A DNA stretch of 64,000 bases from NCBI RefSeq assembly GCF_048544455.1, contig NC_133528.1:51016293-51080292 (forward strand), written 5' to 3'. The position numbers and the translations under genes are program-made. The notes below the pieces were generated by a model. The model searched no databases. It was not told the DNA's origin and saw only the letters and a list, made by a program, of their open reading frames with translations. Source of the stretch: Silene latifolia (Eukaryota > Streptophyta > Magnoliopsida > Caryophyllales > Caryophyllaceae). Below, one piece after another: positions 21,269-33,468 of the stretch. Within the stretch, counting starts at the first letter, position 1, and each line of letters begins with the position of its first letter.

Positions 21269-22610
21269 TGGACACAAATTGTGAGGAGGAAGTACCTTGA
21301 GCTAACACAATCTTCTTAGATGGGGACAGAAGTGTCTCCTTATAAGAAAAAGCTCCAAAGTTTTCTGTACTATATCCACCACCACTCCTTTCCTCTCTAT
21401 GCATCTTGACCAGCCTTTTTGAAGGCGTAACAAAACCTCCTGCAGCCCTAGGAACTGGTTTAGGTGCCTGCACTGTCTTAACACCGTTCTGAATGGGAGC
21501 AACCTCCACAGCTGGTTTTGGCAACACAGGTATCCAGACCCTCTTGATGTTTTGAACCCCTTGCTTCTTGAGATCACCTCTCTTACAATGCTCCTGATCA
21601 TGGCCCATACCCTTACACTTAATACACCTAATCGGTTTCCATTCATACTCCACTTCCACCCCAATCACAGTTCCTTTCTCATCTTTGAATTCCACTTTCC
21701 CAGGCAACTTTTGGTCCACCTCCATTTCTACCATCACCCTGGCATACCCCTACCTCGTTCTCTCCTCTGTGGCCTCATCACTTTTGACATATTTACCTAC
21801 TAGGCTTGCAATTTTAGGTAAACCCTTCCCCCAGAATTTCAGAGGAAGGCTATGTAGTCTGATCCAGGCTGGTACTGATTTCACATCCTCTTTTTTCATC
21901 TCCAAATCTTTCATCCACTCCTTGACAATCAATGGCTTGTTGTCAAACATGTAGTAGCCTGATTGTAGCACCTTATTCTTCATTTCCATTGTCTTAAACC
22001 TTACTAAAAAGATCCCATTATGCATGAAAGAAATCTTATCAATATTAAACTTCGTCCATATACGCCTGATGAAACCCTCTATGATCTCCCATGGAGGATT
22101 AGCACCAAGAATAAAACATACCACGGCTTGACTCCAGTACTCAACCTCCTCCACTACATCTTCTTCCTCTAACTGTAACATTTCATTCTCCTTTGTCCGT
22201 GGACTCTGCTCATCATCCAGTTTCTCCTCTGTTTCCACCTCTGTTTCCACCCTCTCTTCATCCTCTGTTCTCTCCTGCGTTTCAGACACCACAGTCTCCT
22301 CATCATCATCCTCTTCTCTTTCAGACTCATCTTCATCCTCAGTTTCAATAACTAGTTCAGGGATACCAATTAGTTCATTCATATGTTTGGTCTTCTCCCC
22401 CTCAACACCATCAACAGATGGTCCATGACAATTTTCATTAGGGTTTTGGGTTATTTCCAATTCTTCTCCATTCGTGTTATTCTCTTCCGTCTCTTGAACA
22501 TGCATATTTGAGGACGTATCAGTCTGTGATGCAGGGATGCTCCGTCCTCTTAAAGTCATCTCCCTTTGTCTTTGTAGATTTGACTTCCTTGCCATGAGCA
22601 TGGGAGTCAA
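21261..22610 (-). pseudogene. LINE-2 ORF1 with one premature TAG
   Basis: The N-terminus is basic, followed by an extremely acidic Glu/Asp-rich stretch (about residues 80-165). Then comes a DUF4283 domain (YWSQAVVCFILGANPP, GIFLVRFKTMEMKNKVLQSG, MFDNKPLIVKEW). A TAG at 21750-21752 interrupts ...EERTR and GYARVMVEMEV, after which the same frame continues to a CCHC knuckle CIKCKGMGHDQEHC and a basic C-terminus. The protein would bind LINE RNA. Start is one of the ATGs at 22610-22593. Confidence 0.88.
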
Positions 22611-22692
22611 AACTCAAAACCTACGTAACCTTCAGTCGTCGCTCATCTCTTCTCTCTAGGGTTTTTTTTTTCTATCCCCAAGCTTTTGCTGT
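22611..22692 (-). other. LINE-2 5' UTR
   Basis: About 80 bp with an A run and CCCTAGAGAGAAGAGATGAG, the AGAGAG-rich start common to the LINEs here. The full 5' end is confirmed by the TSD next to it. Confidence 0.75.
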
Positions 22693-22714
22693 TTGTCCCC
22701 ATACCCCTAATCCT
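22693..22714. repeat. LINE-2 target-site duplication, right copy
   Basis: Exact 22-bp match to 17787-17808. Confidence 0.92.
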
Positions 22715-25035
22715 GCTCACCACTTTCCCCACCAGACATTCACGGTCCAAAACTAAAAGTCTCTTATGAGATACTGTCACCCCAAGATATTTAAAAGGAA
22801 CAGTGCCCCTCTTTATACCTGTGACCATTTCCACTTCCTGAATCAGCACCTCACCCATTCCATTACAATAAAATTTAGATTTTCCTCTATTCATAATGAG
22901 GCCTGATTCTTTAGAGAAGTAATGAAATGTATTCAACATTAGATCAATAGATGCCATCTCACATTTGAAAAAAAATAAATAAAAAAATGAGATCACCAGC
23001 AAAACAAAGGTGAGAGATGCCTATCCTCTTGCACAGAGGGTGAAATCTGAACTTGCAATGCTTCTGAGTCACCATCAGAATTCTACTCAAGTAATCAAGA
23101 CACATGGTAAAATGTAGAGGAGATAAGGGATCACCTTGCCTTAGTCCCCTCTTCCCTTTGAAGAAACCAAAAACTTCACCATTTAGAGCAATTGAATATG
23201 AAGGTGTAGTTACACATTGCATTATGATAGTCACCATCATCTCAGGGAAACCCAGTGCCTGCAGCAGCTCTTGTACAAATGACCATTCAATGGAATCATA
23301 CGCCTTCTGCATATCTAATTTCATCAGCATTCTTGGGGAGCAAGATTTCCTATTGAACAACCAGATGAGGTCTTGATATATCAAAATATTTCCTACTATA
23401 TTCCTGCCTTTTATAAAAGCCCCCTGAGAAGTGCTTACTATATCAGGCAAAATCCTTCCCAATCTAGTACATAACACCTTGGATAAACATTTATAGAGAG
23501 TATTGCAGAATTCAATAGGTCTGAACCACATCACATTCTCAAGAACATATACCTTTAGAATCAAAGTGCAGTATTATTGCATTGCTTCAAAAGCTTCCCA
23601 ATTTGGAAAACCTTTTGAACAGCAGCAGTGACCTCTACCTCCACTATTTCCCAACAGTCCTTGAAGAATTAACTGCGATACCCATCTGGGCCAGGTGCTT
23701 TGGTGCCTGGGATACCAAACATGGCAGCTTTGACCTCCTCATATGTCACAGGGACCATTAGGGTCTCAGTGTGGGATGACAGGTTTAGAGGATCCTAGCA
23801 AAGAGATATAGTACTCTTCAAAGGCAGCCTTTATATCCTCATGCTGGGTACATAGATTACCCCTCATATCTTTTACTTCATAAACCCTATTCTTTGCTCT
23901 CCTTCTCTTGATACTAGTGTGAAAGAAGGTAGTATTTTCATCCCCCTCCTTCATCCAATTGATCTTTGAATTTTGCTTAAGGTAGTCATTTCCAGCCCTT
24001 GACAGAAACTTCACTTCCTTAGCACACTTTTATTCAGCACAACAGAGATCCTCATTTAGAGGGTCAACTCTCAGACTAATTTGTATATGAGCAAGAGACA
24101 TTTCAGTGACCTTGGTAAGATTCTCAATGTCACTAAAATGCTCTATGTTCAAATTTCTCAACTCATTTTTCAATCTTTTAAGTTTAGTAACCACTTTAAA
24201 AATTACGGTTCCCGACACCTCATTATCTCAGCTATTTCGAACAATCCCTTCAAACTCTAGTGCCCTTGACCACATGTTATAATATCTAAAAGGTGGACTA
24301 TTCCTAGTTGTATTTCCCTCAAAACTGATCAAGCAAGGGTATTGATCAAATAAGCCCTCTGGCAGGAAATTTGCAGAGCTATTAGAGAACTCAAGAATCC
24401 ACTCCTCATTAATAAAAGCTCTATCAATCCTACTGTAAATCTTCCCCTCGTGCTCATGTTTATTATTCCACGTATATAATGAGCCAGACCTTTTAAGGTA
24501 AAAAAGCTCACACTCCTGAATAGCCAAAATCATGTCAATCATCTCAGCCCTAGTGACAGGAGCTCCCCCAATTCTCTCATCCACTGCCATAATAGAATTG
24601 AAGTGCCCCCCTCCCTTCGTCCACCATCCAAGGGCCTCTTACCATCCCATGATAAGCCCTCAGATTGTGCCACAGATCTTGTCTTTCAGAATTATGGTTG
24701 AAGCCATATACTATAGTATACCGAAAATTCTTCCTCCTTATTTTGTCAAAAACCTCAGCATCTATACAATGAGCAGTAACATCCAAAATATTGACTGAGA
24801 ACATAGAAGGGTCCCAGATTAATCATATCCTACCACCTTTATGCAGACTGGTATTGGTACAGCTAGACCAATCCTCACAAAGATTAGTTCTCACCTTGTG
24901 CTAATTCCTACTCCTAAGTTTTGTTTCTAATAAGCCATAAAGACCAATTTTTTTATGCTTTAAAAACCATTTTATTTCAGCCTGTTTATTACTACTATTC
25001 ATACCCCTGATGTTCCAAAAGCCACAACTACCCAT
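22693..25035 (-). pseudogene. LINE-3 ORF2 N-terminal part: endonuclease and RT, heavily decayed
   Basis: ORF2 starts at the ATG at 25035 (MGSCGFWNIRGMN). Endonuclease fragments lie at 24228-24804 (RGPWM, SGSLYTWNNK, RIDRAFINEEW); the usual SDH/MDH motif reads LFDQYPC, so the histidine is lost. A linker remnant is at 23766-24218. RT blocks are in 22959-23564: FCNTLYKCLSKVLCTRL, MKLDMQKAYDSIEW, KRGLRQGDPLSPLHF. The catalytic box is CFAGDLIF instead of FADD, which alone would kill activity. The end of RT runs to 22693, where LINE-2 is inserted. Confidence 0.8.
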
Positions 25036-26009
25036 TATCAGAATGGACAGTACTTGACTCCCTTTTCTCATACATCACTCTTTCAATCAATTCAGCCTTC
25101 GACTTCTGAAGGGTTAATGTTAGAGACTTCATAAAAGATAGCCCTCTAGAGGTGAATAATCGTTTATCTCCAGTTTCTGCCCTCATCATTCGAGTTATAA
25201 ACCTTCTAGGTACAGATTGCTCCACCTCAGGCATCCTAGACCCTTTGCAGGAATACTGCTCCTCTGCACAGTGGGTGTCTGTGGGATAACCATTGGTTGA
25301 GTCCCATTCTGAACAACTGGCTGTTTTTGTGGTATCACAACTTGAATTTTGTGTTGAGGTTGTGACACTTTCTTTGGCTGTGTAGGCTTAGGTTGGACAG
25401 TCTTCCCAGGAACAGGCACTTTTGGTTTCCATACCTTCCTGGGCCTAGCTTCCCCTTTCCTACAGACCTCAGACGAATGACCCATTCCCTTACAATAAGT
25501 GCATAGCGTTGGCAACCAGTCATAAACTACTCGTATTCCATGCGTTCTATCATTCTCATCAATATATCTAGTTTCCTTGGAAACTGTTGGCCTATTTGTA
25601 CCTCCACCATTATCCTAGCATATCCCATGAAATCCCTGTTAGTCGTAGCATCATCACATTTAATGAACTGACCTACACTACCAAAGATCTATTTCAAGCA
25701 ATTAACTCCCCAAAATTTGATATTAAAACCATAAATCTCCATCCAAAGGGGAATCCTAGAAACGTCATGTTTTATCAATTCAGAATCAGGTTTCCAATCT
25801 TTGATGATTACTGGTTTATTATCAAAAATCAAGTGACCATTTTTTAACACCGCCTGCTGTTGTTCCACTGTCTTAAACCTTACAAGGAAAATCCCATTTG
25901 GAAGAAAAGAAACCTTGTCTACGCCATTTGAAGGCCACACCCTCTTAACAAACCCACTAATTACATTGCTCATTGAATTTGCGCCCAGAATGTAACAATA
26001 AATGGAAGT
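25028..26009 (-). pseudogene. LINE-3 ORF1, main part
   Basis: The DUF4283 domain is at 25689-25973 (GFVKRVWPSNGVDKVSF, GIFLVRFKTVEQQQAVLKNG, IFDNKPVIIKDW). A frame break leads to a CCHC knuckle CTYCKGMGHSSEVC (25470-25510) and a Pro/Gln/Lys-rich tail. It corresponds domain by domain to LINE-2 ORF1. The N-terminal residues continue at 38110-38166 and 47833-48038, beyond two LTR elements. Confidence 0.82.
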
Positions 26010-26014
26010 AGACC
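26010..26014. repeat. Tat-1 target-site duplication, left copy (agacc)
   Basis: agacc directly before the LTR start at 26015; the same five bases follow the second LTR at 38105-38109. Confidence 0.9.
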
Positions 26015-26808
26015 TGTAGATACCCGTATCCGTCGATATTGGAATTTATAGAGAACCCGACAAACACCCGATGATGATAGGACACATGTATTTATTAGTT
26101 GTCATGGTCATTATTTGGGTTCGTTTTACGATGTAGAATGAGCGTTGTCGACGGAGTATTTTATTAATTTAAATGATATTTAAATCAAATGTTTTTTTAA
26201 GTGAATTCATTTTATTAATTTAAGTGATATTTAAATTAAAGCTTTATTTTGAATTTATTTTCTCAAGATTATTTTATTGAAAATAAAATAAATATTTTAT
26301 TTGAAAAATCATTTTATGAGTATATTTGATTTGAAAAATCATTTATTTTTAATGTGTTAATTGATTTGAAAATCCGATTTTAAAAGCGAAGAAAACTCGT
26401 TTTGAACATGCGTTTTGGAGCTCGATTTTAGCTCGGTTTTTGGGCCCGTTTCCTTTACGACTTGGCACGAATATCGAGTACACTAACCAACCTAAGCCTC
26501 TACCCATCCACCCTTTTTCGAACCCCCTATCCACGGCCCAAATTCCATCCCCAAACACCCCCCAACCAGCCCGCGCATACAAGCAGCCCCCCTGTTTTGG
26601 CAGCTCAATCCCGAGCCCAAAACCCGCTCCAAACATCACCAAAACCCGTACCCATTAACCCCAACCCATACCCTAGTATCCTACCCATATTACCCTAGCT
26701 TAATCACCAAGAAAACCCCTCTCAAACCCTCACAAAAGCTGCTGGACAGCAGCTATGCGTGAGCAGGCCCGACTGCCTCTCCCTCCCTTTTACCCTACTT
26801 TAACTCCT

Positions 26809-26816
26809 TATAAATA
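26809..26816 (+). promoter_or_regulatory. TATA box, Tat-1 5' LTR
   Basis: ccttataaataccacccc, about 795 bp into the LTR, is followed by a CT- and AC-rich leader typical of plant LTR transcription starts. The same box is at 35704-35711 in the 3' LTR. Confidence 0.75.
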
Positions 26817-29108
26817 CCACCCCTTCACCATACATTCATTCCTCTAAGTTCTCCCCACATCCTACCATCACTCACAAGCTTTAAACCTCAGAAACAAACC
26901 CTAATTGCCTCTCAAAAACCCTCCACAAAACCGACATACAAACTGAAACTGTTTGTGTGTCCTCCTCGAAGAACAATTCGTTCCTCCCTCAAACCTCCAT
27001 CAAAACTCGATTTTCTTGTTCCTAATTAACCACATAACATCCATATACACATTAGACAAAGATTTACGAGCCAAATTGCCCTTGAGAGTACACGAAATCC
27101 CTCGAAAAACAGAGTGTTATACACTCTGTTTTCGCGGTTTGTTCCTGTCTGTCCAGTTCTGTTTGTGCTCGTTTTTCGTGCCCAATAACTCAAAACAAGC
27201 GGGGGTTGCTTTAAGATCTCTGTTCTCCTCTCTTTCTAGTTTTCAAAACATCTTTTAAATCGAATTTTCATCGTGAAACGAGGGAGAAATCGCTGTTTGA
27301 AAGTTGCTGTCCAGATTCGATAAAAACGCGTGTTTGCTTTGTTTCTTCGTCGACGACGGCCTCTCGAGATAAAATCTACCATCGATTACGACCCAAGACG
27401 GTGTCAACGATACATGTAGGTTGAGGGTGCATCAAATCCTCCTCTTTCTCCTTTTTTATTTCGTTTTTATGTTTGTTTTTCTTATAGTTTGTTTTTGTTT
27501 GTTTATCGCTTTTATTTATCGTTTAAATTAACTATGAAACTAGTTTAGTCCGAGTATGAGTTAAAGTACCACCATGAACACCCGCGTTGACTTGAGATGG
27601 GAAAGAAACCGCTACATCAGTCGGTCGTACACCCCCGTCTCATTTACATATCCTCGTGTTCAAGGTAGGGCATTAATAAAACGAATTCTGACTTCGCTCT
27701 TCGCTTTTGACCCCTCTTTTGTTTCGTGTGATTCGACCCACCTTAGGACCCGTCACATGTTAGTATGACCTCTGATTGTTAACATATAACTCGTTTAGAT
27801 GACATTAGATCAATTTAATAACCTAATTAGACACATTAGGGTACATCGACATAGCTTTAAAAATCAACTGACGATTCTGTAACTTAATTGAACGCATCTC
27901 TCTCTTTCACCTAATTTCTCGTTAGTATAAGAGTGCGTGATTAGCACCTTCTTATTAACACTCGATGAGTTAAATTAATTAGCAAACTTGACCTAATTGG
28001 ACCCCTTTAGGCCGTGTAGAATGCGCATTTGTAAGGTATCTTTTCAAATCGATCAACGTCGTTTCTAACTTGTTTTTTAGCCCGCTTTCGAACTTGTTTC
28101 GCTATCAATCGATCTAACTAATGAACCTGACCTAGGACTTAGGGTTGGACGTGGCTTTAGGCCGTGAGGCTTGGCCGTGTCCTTTGGTCTTTATTGTTTC
28201 GTTTGTTTTACATCGTTTGTTCTTTATTGTTTTGTCGCTTGTAATTTATCGTTTGTTATCGAGTTGTAATTTTCGAGTTAGCTTTCTTTTATCGAGTCAA
28301 AACCTCTTTCAAAACCTTAGTCTTGTTTGGTTAGATGGTTGTGCCCCAATGCATGTAAGAGCGTAGTAAATCGCATGTTGTTTAAAGCAACATGGCCCGA
28401 TTTATGCTAATGCATGCTTTGGTGCGTGGCCTTATGTCTAATTCGATGAGATTAAGTGAAAGCACACATTACGAGGAGTGACCCAAGGCCGTGAGTCATG
28501 TAAGCCGTGGGCCACCCCTTTGTGCACGGTTTCCTAGGCCGAATGGCCGTGTATTGCGTCGTGTGTATAGCGTTGTATTTTAGATCGAGTTGTATCTTTA
28601 ATTTCTCGTTGTGTCGGCATGAAATGCCTGGGTTGTAATAGGGTAGATCCCAACGGCTCCCCCATTCCCATCAAGCCTTGTTTGTTTCGTTTGAATGTTG
28701 TTAGATCAATCAACCCACATGCTAAATTACAACTTTGACAAAGTTAGTTTAGTTGCATCTAAAACGACATAGAAATTGTTGTCACATGTTAAGGTTTTAA
28801 AACGATGTTTGCATATCATATATCGCAGTAGCTATGACCTTGTTTGAACTCCGACACTTGACTTGGTAGAGGCCGTTATCGACGGGCGGGGTTAGGTGTC
28901 CTTATGGGCTTCCTAACACGTACCCTCACCCCTTACTCAAGATCTATGGTTTGTGGATCCGTCTAAATACCATTGGATTACGAGAGTCATTCAAATCGAG
29001 TGATATAGGGTACAAGTCTTTATCTTTAATCACTCGTAGTCGATTGGCTTTATGCTTTTCGATGAAAGGTGTAAAGTTGACTTGAACGGTTCCAAGTTCC
29101 CAAAAAAC

Positions 29109-29121
29109 TTGGTGGCGACTC
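29109..29121 (+). other. PBS-like motif inside the LTR
   Basis: ttggtggcgactc, about 100 bp before the LTR end, resembles the real PBS (tttggcgactc in this lineage). It is repeated at 38002-38014 and in the unrelated Tat-2 LTR at 52110-52122. Confidence 0.7.
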
Positions 29122-29211
29122 TAATTTGTCTTAATTCGATTCGAAAGAACCTCGAGTCGATTATGCCTAGTGTGGATCCCGCGGACGCATTTCCCGAGGG
29201 CCTTGTCCTGA

Positions 29212-29230
29212 TTTGACGACTCACTGGGGA
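29212..29230 (+). other. Tat-1 primer binding site
   Basis: tttgacgactcactgggga differs by few bases from the Tat/Ogre PBS TTTGGCGACTCCGCTGGGG seen in Tat-2 (tRNA-Arg type as I recall). It directly follows the 5' LTR. Confidence 0.8.
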
Positions 29231-30330
29231 AAAGAGGACTAGTTACACTTTGTTTCTAGGGTCTTTTCCTCCGAGGTGAAACTTGAAAAGAAAGTGTTGG
29301 AAAGTAAAACATTACTCATAGTGCTACGATTCATGCATAAAACCTTAAGGACTTGCCCGGGCCGTCCCAGCGTTTCTTCGTGATGCGTGGGGGGCGACGT
29401 CCCACTATGCTAGGAAGCTGCACATTGCTCGCTTCCACTTCACCTCGCGTGGTTCTTGATGGTGGGGACGATCTTCTAGGTACTCTACCTTAAGACACCT
29501 TGCTCTATAAGACCGCAAAAGGATGGAGGGCATAGACCTTCTTGTAGAAGACTTGCCGAGACTTAGAGATGTCTAGGAGCATACATCCTTATAACATGAG
29601 AATGACAATGTGCAGATTGTTTTCCCGAGTCTTTTTCGAAATTTTCCATGTCCTTTTCGAAACCGAACTTTTGAACAACTTACTTTCAAAATAGCATGGT
29701 TTTAAAAACGCGGAATGCTGCCCAAATAGGACTAGAATTTTCGGCCCAAAATGAGCTTTTATAGCCGGCATGCTGCCCATTTCAAATCTCATTTTCGAAT
29801 CAATCTTTCGTTTTTTTTCAAAATCAATCCAAAGTGCCTCTCGAACCTCAACCAAGCATGAAATGCATCAAGTCGTGTCCGGGTCATGGCCGTGTTAGGC
29901 CGGGTGTGTTTCGTTCTAAGAGTCTAGAACACGACCTTGTTGGGTCGCCCAAGCTCACCTCTTGGGCTTCGAGTCATGTGGGTCGACCAATTGGTCTAGG
30001 ATAGTCCACAGAAACGTCCAAGCTAGGCCATTTAGGGCGTTTTCACTCGAACCTAAGGACTATGTTGGTCCAACCACGGGTTTAGTCACACCGAGTCCGG
30101 TTTATAACCGATTTATGACAGTTTGAGTCATGTCGTTTCGTCGAGTCTAAAATGAATCGAGGTCTAAATCCAACCGTGAGTCGAACCTTTTGGTTAGTCG
30201 GTCTCAAGTCGAGTCTTGGTTTGAGTCAAGTTGGTGTCGTGTCCTTAAGTGTGCAGGGGCTCTTACTTTAAATATTGACTCAGTACGGGGTTTTCTTGTA
30301 GAAAGGCCGCCAAAAACCCGACGTCAAGCA
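29231..30330 (+). other. Tat-1 leader between PBS and gag
   Basis: About 1.1 kb without a supportable ORF. The first 150 bp (gaggtgaaac..., ttgcccgggcc) resemble the matching part of Tat-2 (52370-52465). Confidence 0.6.
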
Positions 30331-31729
30331 ATGGAAGATGCTGTTAACAAGCTTACTGAGGCCGTGAACCTCATGATGACCCGCATGGATGCAATTGAAT
30401 CTAAGCTGGGTGAAGATTCCCCTCCATTTACCCCACCTCGATCGATCCGGAGAAACGGTTCAAGTTCATCGAAGACCGTTTGAAACTCTCCAAGGGGAAG
30501 AACATCCACTATGAAAATGCTAGGGCCTATGCCCCGATTCAGATAAGTTGCCCACGAACATGGTACTCACCGACATCCCAAAGTTCAAGGGCAACGAAGA
30601 TCCAGTCCACCATGTTAAGGCCTATAAAGGGTACTTAGCACTAAAGGGAGTACCTGCTGACATGCTCTCTGAAATCTTTGCCCAATCTCTGGATGAACAC
30701 CCGAAGGCGTGGTTCTATAATCTTGACCTTAAGAACTTCCCCACTTTCGAAGATATTACGGTGGAGTTCGTAAGCACTATCTTTGACAATGTTGAGATTC
30801 AAACCAACATAAGGACTTTGGAAGTAATGACACAGAAGGAGAAAGAGGGCTTTCTTGAATTCCTCGCAAGATGGCGCGTTGAAAGCGTGAAACTAGCTAA
30901 GAAGCCTGATGAAGTTGAAATGGTAGATAAGTTCGTGAAGAATCTACGACCTATTTACCGCAATGCTCGAAATACTGAATTTTGGCTCTTTCAAAGAATT
31001 GATAAGAATCGGGATAAAGGTAGAAGATGATGTCATAAGGTCGAGGTGAAAAGCCGAAAGGGTACCAAGGGGCCTCATCGTCTAAGGGCAAGGCCCCAAA
31101 GAACGACCCATATTGATGAAGCCATCAATCTCTTAGAAGGGCAATCGAAGAAGTCGCGGCGCCAAACACCTAGGGCATTCACCGATATCGGATGCACTTA
31201 TACATACGCTCTCCAAAGGCTCATAGCCCAAGGAAAGTCAAGCCTATTGGTCCAACTCCGGACCCTCCCGCCGATCAACAAGGTAAATGGTATAAACCAA
31301 ATGCCTACCGTGCCTTTCATCAAGGGAAAGGCCATGATATCTTGAAAGGTGCTATCGATGAAGCACGAAATCCAAGACATGATTGAGAATGGAACACTCC
31401 CAATCCCAACTGTTAAACCCAATAACATCACCAATCCATTTGGCGATCACGCCAACTTTGTTTCTGTCGAAGACAATGTCGATTATTCCCATCTTATCCG
31501 CCCATGTCACTTAAAAGGGGTGTTTATCGGGAAAATATTTGTGGATTGCTTTGAATTCTTGCTAAACCCGAAGAATGAAATTCAAGTCGGGAGTCTTGCT
31601 CTAGAATATACTCCTCTCGTTAACGAAGTTAATAAAAGACAATTCGATTCACCAACCTTCATCACTGGCGTAGATCCTCAGAGGACTACCTCAGGATGGA
31701 GGCAGACCATCAAAGGGATCAAGGACTAG
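30331..31729 (+). pseudogene. gag: Tat-1 Gag, several frameshifts, no pol
   Basis: The ATG at 30331 starts MEDAVNKLTEAVNLMMTRMD, a short coiled-coil-like N-terminus typical of Tat Gag. After two frame changes (near 30440-30480 and near 30540) the capsid region follows at 30544-31030: LTDIPKFKGNEDPVHHVKA, HPKAWFYNLDLKNFPTFED and FLEFLARWRVES (Retrotrans_gag fold). Further fragments in other frames give KWYKPNAYRAFHQGKGHD and HEIQDMIENGTLPIPTVKP, which are characteristic of the Tat Gag C-terminal part. The last frame ends at 31729. The usual protease motif D-T/S-G is not seen, and pol does not follow. Confidence 0.82.
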
Positions 31730-33036
31730 AACCGAGCATCTAAGCTGACAGCTGAACAAGGGAAAGCTCAAGACCAGATTTGAAAATTATGAGTCGGGAT
31801 CTGTTTTCTTATCTTAGTCGAGTCGAGTCTAGGACTTTCTTTTCCTGAAGTTGAGTCGTTTGTTCCGCGATGACCTAGGGTGTGTCCTAGGAATCGTTCC
31901 TTCGAGTCTGTTAAGCATTTGTTTTTCCAATAAAAAGTTCCAGTTTCGTTTCCAAATTTGTCTTGTTTCCAATTCTCAATCATTCCGGAAACATGATAAA
32001 ATGCACAACACACTCAAAGGCATCCCTGGGGTAGAAATATGTCCCGTTTCAAAAATGTAAGGTACACTAGGATCCCGTGTTTGATTCCTTTACTTATTCC
32101 ATGTCTGGCGGTAGAAAACCTCCATCTGAACCAATGTTTGTGACAAGCTTTTAGATGATTCTATGACAAATCCGGACTAGCTCCTTGTTTCCCCTATCGA
32201 TGATGGAAGGCAAGCCTTTTCCCCAACAAAATCATCCCATCTCGAAGAGAGAAGATATCAACCCGTTCTAACAAGGAATTGTTAGTTCCTACCCAAATTA
32301 GTTGGCGAAGACCAGTTTTCAAGGTGTATCCATTTATGACTAAGAGAATGAATAGAAGATCATTTTCAAAGAGAGAAAAAATGAAAAAGAATGAAAACAT
32401 GAAAGAAAAAGAGACGAAAAAAAAAGAAAAATGAAAAAAGAAAAGTGATAAAAGAAAAAGAAAAAAAGAAAAAAGAAAAAAGAAAAAAGAAAAAAGATGT
32501 TGAAGTTATTGCGGAATGCTTTTTGGTTGAATGTCGAAGTTACGGAAGCCAGAATTCAAGTCAAGTACCCATAGTTGAAGTTCAATGGGCGAAGCCCAAA
32601 AGCGTAAGTAGTAACCTCCTTACCCTCTAAGTCCTTCCTGAGACAGTTACAAGGGATAGTCGGGAATTTTGAGAATCATTCCGCTTGTGTTGTTACATCC
32701 AGCCTTTAGGGTCCAGACATGGAAATTTGAACCCACATCATTTTTCAACCCATTTGCACTCGTGGTTCATCAAACCCGAGACACCCATTCCAACCACATC
32801 AGCAGCCATAGCCCTTGGCCTTAGCACCATAAGACAAACCTTCAGAATGATAGTTAACCATTCCAACTTGTTATTACCAAGCTCCACATCCCAAAAGATC
32901 CAAGCCTTTTACACCTAACCCCAAACACGGGATTTAACGGTACTTTACAGGCTAGAATGGGATATGACATGATACTTTATGTGAAACCTTCGAGTGTGTA
33001 CACGCAATCAAAATGCCAATTTAATGCACCTTGATC
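31730..33036 (+). other. Tat-1 non-coding region after gag
   Basis: Pol would be expected here; I find no RT, RNase H or integrase motif in any frame. 32377-32497 is an almost pure purine tract. The rest has no recognisable feature. Confidence 0.65.
32377..32497. repeat. Purine tract (GAAAAAA-type)
   Basis: About 120 bp of almost only A and G on the plus strand, grading into regular gaaaaaa units at 32460-32495. It may act as a polypurine tract or may be simple slippage. Confidence 0.9.
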
Positions 33037-33110
33037 GAACTACGTCGGATTTGATTTCGCTCCACGCGAATACGTAGGCAGTCCTTCAGAATAAGGGATT
33101 CAATCCACTC
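33037..33110. repeat. Tat 3'-region motif, copy 1
   Basis: cgaactacgtcggatttgat, then gaatacgtaggc and attcaatccact. A second, diverged copy is at 34616-34685 (cgaactacg, ggatacgtaggc, ctcaatccacc). Confidence 0.75.
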
Positions 33111-33306
33111 ATCAACCAAGTTGTCATCTTGTCGGTTTCTTACGGGTCTTAACCAAATCCAAATGAAGCCACCTTTGTTTGAGTCAGTCTTAGCACTCGA
33201 TGTAGGCTAGGATAAGGATATAGGTTCGGATGAATAGTATCAAGTCTCAGAATGAGCTTTATCTAACGGTGTAGGCAAAGATGCTCAGTCAGATAGATGT
33301 GGGTTT

Positions 33307-33468
33307 TTGTTGGGAACATAAAATATGAAAAACCCGCTGAAAAGAAAAAAGGCGTGGAAGAAAAATAGTAAAAGCCCGCTGAAAAGACAGAAGGCGGTGG
33401 CAAGAAATGATGAATACTCGCTGAAAAGAAAGGAGGCGAGGAGAAGAGTGGCAGAATGTTCCCAACAA
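33307..33468. repeat. 13-bp inverted repeat enclosing a triplicated motif
   Basis: TTGTTGGGAACAT (33307-33319) and its exact complement ATGTTCCCAACAA (33456-33468) enclose three copies of a motif of the type cgctgaaaagaaa...aggcg (about 33333, 33375 and 33419). A roughly 160-nt stem-loop could form. Confidence 0.85.

Larger units (their letters stand above)
17809..22692 (-). mobile_element. LINE-2: full-length LINE (4884 bp) inside LINE-3
   Basis: The minus strand reads 5' end (22692), short UTR, ORF1 (22610-21261), ORF2 (21268-17896), a short 3' UTR and a poly(A) tail seen as poly(T) from 17809. An exact 22-bp TSD flanks it. Only two coding lesions are visible: one in-frame TAG in ORF1 and one single-base frameshift in an A run of ORF2. 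That suggests a recent insertion. Confidence 0.93.
26015..29211 (+). repeat. Tat-1 5' LTR (about 3.2 kb)
   Basis: It starts TGTAGATACCCGTATCCG. The U5 end near ccttgtcc is altered here (gtcctga) where the 3' LTR keeps gtccaca. TATA box at 26809-26816. ORFs within it (26440-26698, 26953-27258, 27574-27768, 28145-28366) recur in the second LTR and look like non-coding sequence. The 28865-29010 block is shared with the otherwise different Tat-2 LTR. Confidence 0.92.

Noticed and set aside
26440-28366. Pro-rich and other ORFs repeated at 35311-37259
   Set aside because: They occur in both Tat-1 LTRs because the LTRs are copies of each other, and they show no domain.
32377-32630. Lys/Glu-rich ORF in the purine tract (32445-32630)
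   Set aside because: The composition follows directly from the GAAAAAA repeat; there is no conserved part.
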